This document shows positions 41,962 to 50,723 of a stretch of DNA of 64,000 nt, in pieces. The stretch is from Kineosporia babensis (GTDB taxonomy: Bacteria; Actinomycetota; Actinomycetes; Actinomycetales; Kineosporiaceae). Below the pieces are notes generated by a model that saw only the letters and a list, made by a program, of their open reading frames with translations, was not told where the DNA came from and searched no databases. The stretch spans positions 62,001 to 126,000 of the forward strand of contig NZ_JAJOMB010000022.1 in the NCBI RefSeq assembly GCF_021129305.1. Reading direction: 5' to 3'. Position 1 is the stretch's first letter. Every line of letters begins with the position of its first letter. Made by a program: the position numbers and the translations under genes.

Positions 41962-42710
41962 CATCCTTGAACCAGCGAGAGTTTTTCCGTGTCGAAGGCC
42001 CGGACGACCCTGATGTCGTGCCCACCATCGATCGTTACGTCCGGCTGGGTCGGCGCGACATGGGCAAGCGTTTGAAGACTTTCCGGGTCTTTCCGACCTG
42101 GAAGCGCCTCGGCAGCATTCTTTTGCTGAATGCTGTTCTCTCGGCGGTTATCTGGTTCTTCCCATGGGGTGATTGGGCCACTCGCCTGACCGGCGTCATC
42201 GGGGTGCTGAGCTGCACCGCTGGCGTCTACTACATCCCGATCATGCTCACTGCAATCAGCTACAAGCAGCGCGTCCACGAGCACGGTCTTGTCCTCGGCC
42301 CGCGCTGGCTCCAGCCGCTGATCATTCCCTGGGAAACCATCGACCCGGGCCGGGTCCACATCGTCGACAACTTCTCAGCTGCGGGCCATCACAGCGAATT
42401 CAACTCGATCAAGCGCAGCAACCAGGCCGGACTGGCCGACTCCGGGCTGGCCCTGAACGGTTTCAACACCGCCACCTGGGACCCGGTCTTCACCTACTGG
42501 CTGCTCGGTACGCACCGTCCCGAAAAGCTCGCCGAAGCCATCGAGAAGGCCATGGTCCAGGCCGGCTACGACGCCCAGGGGCTGGCCGCCAACGCCGTGC
42601 GGACCCGGGTGCGAGCCAGCCGCAGCAAGAAGGGCACTGCCTTGATGCCCACCACCCGAGGGCCTTTCGATCCTCCGCTCGGGGTGCCGCATTCCCCGGC
42701 TCAGAGCTAA
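41958..42710 (+). CDS. Membrane protein of unknown function (250 aa)
   Basis: GTG at 41958 overlaps the previous stop. Two adjacent helices ('LGSILLLNAVLSAVIWFF', 'LTGVIGVLSCTAGVYYIPIM') form a hairpin; the rest, beginning 'HEHGLVLGPRWLQPLIIPWE', has the feel of a small PH-like domain where a residue string is read by 'IPWETI', and is probably cytoplasmic. It ends the four-gene cassette. It could protect the membrane from the hydrophobic protein at 39668 or anchor its delivery; both are guesses. Third codon positions carry more T and A than usual here. Confidence 0.65.
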   Translation: MTSLNQREFFRVEGPDDPDVVPTIDRYVRLGRRDMGKRLKTFRVFPTWKRLGSILLLNAVLSAVIWFFPWGDWATRLTGVIGVLSCTAGVYYIPIMLTAISYKQRVHEHGLVLGPRWLQPLIIPWETIDPGRVHIVDNFSAAGHHSEFNSIKRSNQAGLADSGLALNGFNTATWDPVFTYWLLGTHRPEKLAEAIEKAMVQAGYDAQGLAANAVRTRVRASRSKKGTALMPTTRGPFDPPLGVPHSPAQS

Positions 42711-42751
42711 CCCGAGCTCGGCATGCTGAGGCAGCCGATGGCGGCATCGGG

Positions 42752-45700
42752 CTACATGGTGAGCAGCTCTTCCAGGGCGGCCTCGTCGAGCAGGTCGACC
42801 GGGCGTACGGTGCGGCCGGCCGAGGCGTAGAAGAAGGCGGCGCTGACCTGCTCCACCGGGATGTTCTGGAGGCGGGACCAGGCCAGGCGGTAGACGGCGA
42901 GCTGGACCGAGAGGGCAGGCATCTGCTCGCGGGTGGGCGGCCGGCCGGTCTTCCAGTCGACCACGTCCCAGCTGCCGTCGGGGTTGCGGAAGACGGCGTC
43001 GATGCGGCCGCGCAGGACCACTCCGGCCACCGGTGTCTCGATCGAGACCTCGACGGTCTCGGCGGTGCGCTCGGCCCATTCCGAGGCCAGGAAGTTCTGT
43101 TGCAGGGTCTGGAGTTTGGCGTCGGAGTGGTCGTCGCCGGCGCCGGGCAGATCGTCGATGTCGACCAGGGCGGCGGCGCCGAAGCGTCTTTCCAGCCAGG
43201 CGTGGAAGGCGCTGCCTCGCCGGGCCTGCGGGCTGGGCTGGGTGGGCATCGGCCGGCGTAGGCGTTCGGCCAGGGCCTGGCGGTCTTCGGCCAGGGCGAC
43301 GGCACGGGACGCGGACAGGTGGGTGGGCAGCTTGACGGTGAGCTCGCCGCTGGCGGCGGCATCGCGTTCGGCGAGCAGGACTTCTACCTCGCGGGCCCAG
43401 GCTGCTTCTTCGGTGGTCTGCGGGTCCAGGAGGGCGAAGGCATGACGGTCGTCGGCCGGGTTCACCGGCCCGGCCTGATCGGCCGGGACTGCTCGGTCCG
43501 GCCCGGCCGCTTGCTCTGGCTGAGACGTCTGGCCGGGCCGGATCGCTGCACCGGCCGGCTGCGTCTGAGCCAGGCCCTGCTCGTACGGCATCAGCCGCTG
43601 GTCGGCGAAATCGTCCGGCGGGGGCTCGAACTCGTCATCTGGAGCCCAGTCGTCCAGGGGCATCCAGTCGTCCTCGATGGCCCAGCCCGCCTCGGTCACG
43701 CCGAACTCGGTGACCCGGATCTCGGCCGCGCCCATCTCCGAGGCATCCACCTCGACCGTGGAACCTTCGTCGAACTGCTGGTTCTCAGCCGTTACTCCCC
43801 CAACCCGACCGAACGCGTCCTTGCCTTGATCAGCGCCCGGCGCGCCGGCTTCGCCCGTTTCTGTTGGTCCTCCTGAATCACCGCCCCGGGCCCCACCGAC
43901 GTCCTCAGTTGTGAACTGACGGGTGCCGTAAAGCCGACGCCGCTCACCGCTGAGCGCCTCGATCGCCAGACGTACCAGCTCGGCGCCGTCCTCCACGACC
44001 TCGCGCCGCTCCCCCAGCGGATCCGACCAGACCGCAGTGCGCCCCTCGACCGCGCGCGGGTTCTCGGCCCCCTCGTCCGGCTGATCGGTCCACAGCCCCA
44101 CGGTGATCCGCTCGGTGGTCGCCGCGGCCTCGCCCATCCCTGGCAGCAGCCCACCTTCGGCCCGCCGCAACATCTCCCGGATCTCGACCATGAACCGCGA
44201 GGGTTCGCGCGGGGTGGAGCCATCGCCCCAGACCGCGCCGGTGAGCAGCAGCGAATCCTTGGCCCGGGTGGCGGCGACGTAGGCCAGCCGGCGTTCTTCG
44301 GCCACCTCGTGCTCACCGCAGTAGTCCATGAACCGCTTGAGCTCGGCCTCCAGCTCGTCCTGGGTGCTCGCGGCCCGAAAATCCCACTGCGGCAGGCCAC
44401 CCGCGTCACCGCGCAGCGGGAAGGGCACCGCACCGATGTCGCCGAGCCAGCCCTTGGACCGCTTCGGCGCCCGGCCCGCGTGCCCGGCCGGGAAAGTGCC
44501 CTCGACCATGCCGCAGACCGCCACCACGTCCCACTCCAGGCCCTTGGAGCCGTGCACGGTGAGCAGCTGGATCGCGTCCTCGTGCTGCTCGACCACGCCT
44601 GCGTCCAGGCCTCGCTCGCGATCCTCGGCCGCGGTGAGCCAGCCCAGGAAGGTGCCCAGGGTCGGCCGGTCGCCGCTGTCCGCGAACTGGGCTGCGACAT
44701 CGGTGAAAGCGTCGAGATGGGCCCGGGCGGCGGCCGGGGAACGGTTGGGCTGGGCCGCCACCTCGACGTCGAGCAGCAGCGCCCGCTCGGCCTCCAGCAC
44801 CAGGTCGGGCAGGGGCAGGGCGAGCCGGCCGCGCAGCCCTCGCAGCAGTGCGGCCAGCCGTTCCAGCCGTCGCCTTCCTTCCGGCGAGAGCGCCTGCCCC
44901 TGAGCGCCTTCCCAGTCCGGCTCGGGCAGGGCATCGATGGCGTCGACGATGGACACGTCGTCCACCGCATCCAGCTGGATGTGCGCCGCCGACAGGCCCG
45001 AATCGGCCGGGAGGCGGACCTTTCCGTCTTTCTTGTCGCCTCGCCAGCTCGCCGCCAGTTCGCGGGCCCAGGCGCCCAGACCATCCAGATCCCGGGGACC
45101 GATCCGCCAGGCCGGGCCGGTGAGCAGCCGCATCAGCGCGTCACCGCGGGTCGGGTCGTGCACCACCTCCAGGGCCGCGCGCAGATCGGCGATCTCGGGA
45201 ACGTGCAGCAGACCACCCAGACCGATCACCTCGACCGGCAGACCTCGCCCCCGCAGCGCCGCCTCGATCAGCGGGAACTGGGCCCGGGCCCGGCAGAGCA
45301 CCGCCACCGAAGGCCTCTCGTCGCTGTTCACCCAGGCGTACTCGGCGATGTCGGCGATCGCCCGGGCCTCGTCCTCCAGCGTGGCGTGCCATTCCAGCCG
45401 CACTCGTCCCGGGCCGGCGCCCGGGCGGGCGGCGAGCGGCTGCACGTCCACGCTCAGATCGGGGTCGCTCCAGATCGGGGTGTGCCGCAGCGGCGCGGCC
45501 AACTCGTTCGCCACCTGGAGGATCGCCAGGTCGTTACGCCAGCTCGTGGACAGGTGCCGGGTGGCCGCCCGCCCCCCGTCGGTGGCCGGGAAGTCGAGGC
45601 CGAAGCGCTGCAGGTTGCCCGCCGAGGCGCCGCGCCAGGCATAGATGGACTGGTGCGGGTCGCCGACCGCGATCACCGGGTGCCCACCGCCGAACAGCTC

Positions 45701-46819
45701 CTGCAGCAGCACCACCTGGGCGTGGCTGGTGTCCTGGTACTCGTCCAGCAGCACCACCCGGAACCGCTGGCGCTCCACCGCTCCGACGTCCGGCACGGTC
45801 CGTGCCAGCTGGGCGGCCAGCGCCACCTGGTCACCGAAGTCGAGCACCTCGAGCTCTCGCTTGCGCCGGTGGTAGGCCGCGACCAGGGGAATCAGCGCGC
45901 GCCGGGCCTGCATGCGCTGGGCCACGACCTTGACCTCGCCCTTGGGCTTGCCCGGCACCCCGTCGCCGACGTTCTTGGGCAGTTCGGCGATGCGTTCCAG
46001 GGCCGACTCGGCCAGCGCGTCGATGCCCTCGGGATCCAGCAGGTGCTCCGCGATCTCCCCGGCCAGACCGAGCACCGCGTCGACCACCGTGGTGCGGGAG
46101 AGATCGACGCCGCTCATGTCGCCGTCCCAGCGCTCGACCAGCTCGTCCACCAGCTGCCAGCTGCCGGCCTCACCCAGAAGCCTTGCCCCGGGCTCGATTC
46201 CGAGACGCAGCGCATGGTCGCCCAGGACGTTGGCGGCGTAGGAGTGATACGTGGAGACGGTGACCGGCCGGGACTCGGGCGTGAGGCCCTTGCGGTGCAG
46301 AGCCCGCAGCCGAGCCCGGATGCGCTCGGCCAGCTCCCCGGCGGCCTTGCGGGTGAACGTCAGGCCCAGCACCTCGTCCGGCTCGACCAGTCCGTTCGCC
46401 ACCAGCCAGACCACCCGCGCGGCCATCGTCTCGGTCTTGCCCGAGCCCGCGCCGGCCACCACCAGCAGCGGTTCGAGCGGCGCCTCGATCACGGCCACCT
46501 GTTCGGGCGTGGGCTCCGGGCGGCCGAGTGCCTTGGCGATCGCGGCGGCCGAGATGGCCTGTTTCCGGGGACTTCTGGCGGCTCGGTCGGCTTGCGGGCG
46601 GCGACGCTTGGGGGGTGGGGTGGGCGCGGGCAGGCCGAGATCGAACCCGAGCTGCTCCTCGACCGGTGCTTCCGTAGAGTGCTTTTGGACGTTGTTGCCG
46701 GCCGCCGCGGAACCGTCGCCTTCCGGAATCGGTGGGTTGCCCGACGAGCTGTTCTGGGCGGGCCCCGGCGCCGGAGTGGCCTGCCCGGTTTCACCGAGGT
46801 TCGGCTGGTCCTCGTTCAC
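42752..46819 (-). CDS. adnB: AdnB-like helicase-nuclease subunit
   Basis: 1355 residues from a GTG that overlaps the adnA stop (GTGA, 46819-46816). UvrD-type motor: Walker A 'VVAGAGSGKTETMAARV' (about residue 120), Walker B 'VVLLDEYQDTSHAQVVLLQE', 'AVGDPHQSIYAWRGAS', 'LLTVHGSKGLEWDVVAVCG'. The RecB-type nuclease is at the C-terminus: 'RGRIDAVFRNPDGSWD' then 'VVDWKTGRPP' and 'QLAVYRLAW'. AdnAB resects double-strand breaks in mycobacteria. This protein is about 250 residues longer than mycobacterial AdnB, partly from a roughly 140-residue acidic, Gly/Pro-rich insert between motor and nuclease and a disordered N-terminus. Confidence 0.92.
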   Translation of the reverse strand: MNEDQPNLGETGQATPAPGPAQNSSSGNPPIPEGDGSAAAGNNVQKHSTEAPVEEQLGFDLGLPAPTPPPKRRRPQADRAARSPRKQAISAAAIAKALGRPEPTPEQVAVIEAPLEPLLVVAGAGSGKTETMAARVVWLVANGLVEPDEVLGLTFTRKAAGELAERIRARLRALHRKGLTPESRPVTVSTYHSYAANVLGDHALRLGIEPGARLLGEAGSWQLVDELVERWDGDMSGVDLSRTTVVDAVLGLAGEIAEHLLDPEGIDALAESALERIAELPKNVGDGVPGKPKGEVKVVAQRMQARRALIPLVAAYHRRKRELEVLDFGDQVALAAQLARTVPDVGAVERQRFRVVLLDEYQDTSHAQVVLLQELFGGGHPVIAVGDPHQSIYAWRGASAGNLQRFGLDFPATDGGRAATRHLSTSWRNDLAILQVANELAAPLRHTPIWSDPDLSVDVQPLAARPGAGPGRVRLEWHATLEDEARAIADIAEYAWVNSDERPSVAVLCRARAQFPLIEAALRGRGLPVEVIGLGGLLHVPEIADLRAALEVVHDPTRGDALMRLLTGPAWRIGPRDLDGLGAWARELAASWRGDKKDGKVRLPADSGLSAAHIQLDAVDDVSIVDAIDALPEPDWEGAQGQALSPEGRRRLERLAALLRGLRGRLALPLPDLVLEAERALLLDVEVAAQPNRSPAAARAHLDAFTDVAAQFADSGDRPTLGTFLGWLTAAEDRERGLDAGVVEQHEDAIQLLTVHGSKGLEWDVVAVCGMVEGTFPAGHAGRAPKRSKGWLGDIGAVPFPLRGDAGGLPQWDFRAASTQDELEAELKRFMDYCGEHEVAEERRLAYVAATRAKDSLLLTGAVWGDGSTPREPSRFMVEIREMLRRAEGGLLPGMGEAAATTERITVGLWTDQPDEGAENPRAVEGRTAVWSDPLGERREVVEDGAELVRLAIEALSGERRRLYGTRQFTTEDVGGARGGDSGGPTETGEAGAPGADQGKDAFGRVGGVTAENQQFDEGSTVEVDASEMGAAEIRVTEFGVTEAGWAIEDDWMPLDDWAPDDEFEPPPDDFADQRLMPYEQGLAQTQPAGAAIRPGQTSQPEQAAGPDRAVPADQAGPVNPADDRHAFALLDPQTTEEAAWAREVEVLLAERDAAASGELTVKLPTHLSASRAVALAEDRQALAERLRRPMPTQPSPQARRGSAFHAWLERRFGAAALVDIDDLPGAGDDHSDAKLQTLQQNFLASEWAERTAETVEVSIETPVAGVVLRGRIDAVFRNPDGSWDVVDWKTGRPPTREQMPALSVQLAVYRLAWSRLQNIPVEQVSAAFFYASAGRTVRPVDLLDEAALEELLTM

Positions 46820-49800
46820 TGCCCCACCTGCCGGCCTTCGTTCTGGAGCGGACAGGTTCGGCGCACGTCGCAGACCTGGCACATGTTGTTCGACTTGGCC
46901 GGGAACTGACCGGCCGCCATTCCCTCGGCGGTGTTCTTCACCAGGTCCTGGGCCCAGGACGGTTCGGAGTCCTTCGCCAGCGGAACCTGCGACTGCACCG
47001 ACACGCTCTTGTTCTTCGTGCCCAGCTGCACCAGCATCGCGCCGCCCGAGGCCCTGCGCTCCGGCCCAGCCTGATCCCGCTGATCCGAACCGGGCAGCTC
47101 CAGGCCCAGCTGGTCCTGGCCACCCGGCTCCAGCCCGGCCTCCTGCGGTCCGGCGGCATCGGACCCGGCCACGTCCGATGCCGCCGGCAGCAGCCCGGCC
47201 TTGGCCACGGCCCGGGCGAAGCCGCCCTCCTCGATGGTCACCTGGTAGACGCCCAGCTGAGCGTGCCGGGCGAGCTCGGCACGGCTGGGCGCCGACTTGC
47301 CGGTCTTCAGGTCGATGACCACCAGCCGGCCGTCGGCGTCGCGCTCCAGCCGGTCCACCTTGCCGGAGATCCGGGCCCGGCCGACATCCACCGTGACGGT
47401 CTGCTCAACTGCCACCAGCGAGCGCCCGGCCTTCTTGGCCGCCGCCGCGTACTCGGCCAGCTTGGCCACCATGCCCTCGGCCCGGGCCCGCTCGGTCTCG
47501 GCCACCCAGCCCGAGCCCAGGCCCAGCCGGCTCCACCGCTCGTTCAGCAGAGTTCTCAGCCGGATCAGGTTGCCGTCCGGAACCTGCTCGGCCAGCTCGT
47601 GCACCAGCTCGCCGAGCCCCTGCGCGGTGGACGAAGGCCGCCGCCCGCCGGAGGCCCCGAGCAGCCAGCGCAGGGAGCACCGGTCGAACGACTCCACCTG
47701 CGAAGGGGAAACGCGCACCAGCGTATGCGGCGGACGCAGTGGCCCCTCGACGGAAACCGGTGCCAGCCCGTACCACTCGGCCGGATCGGCGCCCGGCACT
47801 CCGGCCAGGGCAAGCCGGGCCAGTTGCCGGGCCGCGCCCTCGCGCCGCGACGAGCCCGCCCGATGGTCCACCACCACCGCGCGCAGCTGCGCCACCAGGG
47901 CAGGCAGCGTCATCATCCGCGGCACCTCGGCCAGCGGCCGCACCTCCTGCTCACCGCTCACCGCCTCCGGATCGACCAGGTCGAGAAAGGTGGAAGGCAT
48001 GACCTCTTCGGAGCGCACCGCGGTGACCAGCAGATGCCGCCGCGGCCGGCTCACCGCCACGTGGAACAACCGCAACTCGTCGTCCTGGATGGCTTTTCGC
48101 TGGGCCACGAATCCTTCGTCGCCCCGCCCGTCCACCGCATCGGCCAGCCGCTGACCACCCAGCAACGAGTCCCGCAGCCGCAGGTCGGGCCAGACGCCTT
48201 CCTGCACCCCGGCCACGGCCACCACGTCCCACTCCAGACCGGCCGCACCGGTTGCGGTGACCAGAGCCACCGCCTCGTCGGTAGGAGCCCGTTCGGCCAG
48301 GGTGTCGGCCGGAACGTCCTGCGCCTCCAGGAAATCGAGGAAGGCCTGGGCGTCGGCCCCCGGGAAACGATCGGTGAACCGGGCTGCAGCCTCGAAAAGG
48401 GCCATCACGGCATCGAGATCGCGATCGGCCCGGGTGCCCGCCACGCCGCCGGACAAGGCCGTCCGCCGCCAGGCCAGGGCCAGCCCGGTCTTGTCCCAGA
48501 TCTCCCAGAGCACCGTTTCGGGGCTGGCCTCCGGTCTGGCCGCCGCCTCGCGCCCGGCGGCGAGCACCGTGGCCACCCGCCGGGCCGGAGCGGAGATCCG
48601 TGGTTCCAGGGCGGCCAGTCGCGCCGGTTCGGCCAGGGCCTCGACCAGCAGGGCATCGCTGGCCCGGCCGCCACCTCCGGCAATCTCCTCGGAGCGCAGC
48701 GACTGGCGCAACCGACGTACCGCGATCGCGTCGGCACCACCGACCGGGCTGGTCAGCAGATCACCGGCCACCTCAGCGGTGAGCTCGCCGGGCCGCAGGG
48801 CGCAGCGCAGGGCCAGCCGCAGCGGCACCACCGCGATCTCGTCGCGCACCGGCACCTCGGCCGTGGGAATGGCTACCGGCACACCGGAGGCCCCGAGCGC
48901 GCGCCGCAGCGACGAGGTGGCCTTGGTGGAGCGGACCACCACGGCCATCTGCTGCCAGGGGACCCGCTGTTCCAGATGCAGCCGACGCAGATACTGCGCG
49001 ATGTAAGCACCTTCGCGGGCCGGAGAGGCGAAGACCTCGACCTCGATCGAGGCAGTGGCTGGACCGGTAGCGGTGACGGCGCGGTGCACAGCCTTGCCTG
49101 CCGCCCCGATCCGCTCCACGACTCGCCCGGCCACACCCCGCAGTTCGGCACCGTGGCGATGCACCGTGCGCAGGGTGATGACCTCGGCCGACGAGCCGTC
49201 GGTGTGAGTGAACTTGTGCACCGCATCGGCCAGACCGCCCGGCCGCGCACCCCGGAAGGTCTGGGTGGCCGAGTCGGGGTCACCGGCCAGGATGATGTCG
49301 CGCCCGCTGCCGGAGACCAGCCGCAGCAGGTGCTCGGCGGCCACCGTGAGCTCGTGCGCATCGTCCACCACGATCAGCCGGCGCCGCGCCCGCTCCGCGT
49401 CCAGCAGGTCCTCGTCGGACAGGAGCAGCTCGGCGGCCGCATCGACGATGCCCGCCGGGTCGTACGCGCCCGGGGTGGAAAGCGCTGTCACGTCAAGATA
49501 TTCGGACATCACCTCGGCGGCCGCGGCCCAGTCCGGCCGGCCCTGCTGACGGCCCAGGCGGCGCAGGTCTTCCGGGGTGAGACCGCGCTCGACGGCCCGC
49601 ATCAGCAGATCGCGCAGCTCGTCGCGGAAGCCGCGCAGCTGCCGGATCTCCTCACCGGTGGCATCGGGCCAGCTCGGGGCCCGGCCCTGCCCCTCGGCGT
49701 GCCCGGCCAGCAGATCGGCCAGCATCCGGTCCTGCTCCGGACCGGAGATCAGCCGGGGCGAGGGTATGCCGTCGAACGCCATGGCCCGGTGCAGCAGCCC

Positions 49801-50184
49801 GAAGGCGTAGGAGTGCGGCGTACGCGAGATCGGCTCCTGCACGGTGCCGCCGATCCGGGCCGACAAGCGTTCCCGCAGCCGGGCCGACGCCAGCCGGGTA
49901 GGGGCGATCGCCAGCACCGAACCCGGCCACAGCCCGTCTCGCTCCACCCGCGCCGCCACCGCCTCGATCAGCATGGCGGTCTTGCCCGTGCCCGGAGCCC
50001 CGAAAACCACCACCGGCCCGCTGCCCTGCCGCCGGGCGACCAGCTGAGCCTGGGCCTGGTCGGGGACCAGCAGCTCGGCCGGGCCCTCACTCGGGCCGAC
50101 CAGCCGAACGGCCGGGCCCCCGGTGTGGCGTTCACGGGTAGCGATGGTCACGGCCAACATCAGACCACAGCCCACCGACAACAT
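46816..50184 (-). CDS. adnA: AdnA-like helicase-nuclease subunit with Fe-S cysteines
   Basis: 1122 residues. Walker A 'VVFGAPGTGKTAMLIEAV', Walker B 'LIVVDDAHELTVAAEHLL', 'LAGDPDSATQTFRGARPGG', and 'ALVTATGAAGLEWDVVAVAG' mark the UvrD-like motor; 'LVVIDLKTGKSAPSRAE' is the PD-(D/E)XK nuclease. A Cys in 'VESFDRCSLRWLLGAS' and three in 'MCQVCDVRRTCP' at the end form the AddB-like Fe-S cluster set. It forms a heterodimer with AdnB, encoded by the next gene. ATG at 50184 is used; 50160 is an equally possible start. Confidence 0.92.
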   Translation of the reverse strand: MLSVGCGLMLAVTIATRERHTGGPAVRLVGPSEGPAELLVPDQAQAQLVARRQGSGPVVVFGAPGTGKTAMLIEAVAARVERDGLWPGSVLAIAPTRLASARLRERLSARIGGTVQEPISRTPHSYAFGLLHRAMAFDGIPSPRLISGPEQDRMLADLLAGHAEGQGRAPSWPDATGEEIRQLRGFRDELRDLLMRAVERGLTPEDLRRLGRQQGRPDWAAAAEVMSEYLDVTALSTPGAYDPAGIVDAAAELLLSDEDLLDAERARRRLIVVDDAHELTVAAEHLLRLVSGSGRDIILAGDPDSATQTFRGARPGGLADAVHKFTHTDGSSAEVITLRTVHRHGAELRGVAGRVVERIGAAGKAVHRAVTATGPATASIEVEVFASPAREGAYIAQYLRRLHLEQRVPWQQMAVVVRSTKATSSLRRALGASGVPVAIPTAEVPVRDEIAVVPLRLALRCALRPGELTAEVAGDLLTSPVGGADAIAVRRLRQSLRSEEIAGGGGRASDALLVEALAEPARLAALEPRISAPARRVATVLAAGREAAARPEASPETVLWEIWDKTGLALAWRRTALSGGVAGTRADRDLDAVMALFEAAARFTDRFPGADAQAFLDFLEAQDVPADTLAERAPTDEAVALVTATGAAGLEWDVVAVAGVQEGVWPDLRLRDSLLGGQRLADAVDGRGDEGFVAQRKAIQDDELRLFHVAVSRPRRHLLVTAVRSEEVMPSTFLDLVDPEAVSGEQEVRPLAEVPRMMTLPALVAQLRAVVVDHRAGSSRREGAARQLARLALAGVPGADPAEWYGLAPVSVEGPLRPPHTLVRVSPSQVESFDRCSLRWLLGASGGRRPSSTAQGLGELVHELAEQVPDGNLIRLRTLLNERWSRLGLGSGWVAETERARAEGMVAKLAEYAAAAKKAGRSLVAVEQTVTVDVGRARISGKVDRLERDADGRLVVIDLKTGKSAPSRAELARHAQLGVYQVTIEEGGFARAVAKAGLLPAASDVAGSDAAGPQEAGLEPGGQDQLGLELPGSDQRDQAGPERRASGGAMLVQLGTKNKSVSVQSQVPLAKDSEPSWAQDLVKNTAEGMAAGQFPAKSNNMCQVCDVRRTCPLQNEGRQVGQ

Positions 50185-50199
50185 CCGCTTTGTCCAGCG

Positions 50200-50547
50200 C
50201 TACTCGTCCTCGGCCGACCACCGCGCCAGCCGTAGATCCACCCGCTCCCCACCAGGCCGCAACGGCGTCCCCTCGTCGCGGTAGTGCCCCAGCGCGCGCT
50301 GCTCGTGCCCGGTAGGCGGAGCGCCCCCGGCCCGCAGCACCCGCCACCAGGGCACCAGACTCCCCCACTGCGACATCACTTTCCCCACCTGCCGCGGACC
50401 GCCCCGACCAACCAGCGCGGCCACGTCCCCGTAGGTCAGCACCTTCCCCGGCGGGATCGCATTGACCACGTCCAGCACATCCGCCACGAAAGTCTCAGCG
50501 GTCGAATCGGCCGGATCGGCCAGATCGGCATCCTCAGCAGACGTCAC
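50200..50547 (-). CDS. Alkyltransferase-like protein (ATL), MGMT family
   Basis: 115 residues from a GTG with GGGAGGAG upstream. The MGMT fold is visible ('FVADVLDVVNAIPPGKVLTY', 'GDVAALVGRGGPRQVGKVMS'), but where methyltransferases have PCHR this one has 'LVPWWRVLRAGGAPP': the reactive Cys is replaced by Trp. ATL proteins bind O6-alkylguanine without repairing it and recruit nucleotide excision repair. It lies 15 bases before adnA and matches Rv3204 in the same mycobacterial neighbourhood. Confidence 0.9.
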   Translation of the reverse strand: MTSAEDADLADPADSTAETFVADVLDVVNAIPPGKVLTYGDVAALVGRGGPRQVGKVMSQWGSLVPWWRVLRAGGAPPTGHEQRALGHYRDEGTPLRPGGERVDLRLARWSAEDE

Positions 50548-50723
50548 CCGAGCACTCCTCCCAGCCGGCCCAGAAATCCGGTGCGCGGCAGCATCATCCG
50601 TTCGACCGATGCCCGATGAGTAGGACACAGGAAGGCCCTAAGCTTCCCTGGCCCGCCTTCGATGCACACAACCCCCTCCAATCCCGGAAACCCTGAAGCT
50701 TCGGACCCGACAGATCTGCGGAC

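Noticed and set aside
44309-50235. Two long antisense open frames (about 866 and 1167 codons) over adnB and adnA
   Set aside because: adnB and adnA show complete helicase and nuclease motifs; the antisense translations have none and are low in complexity.
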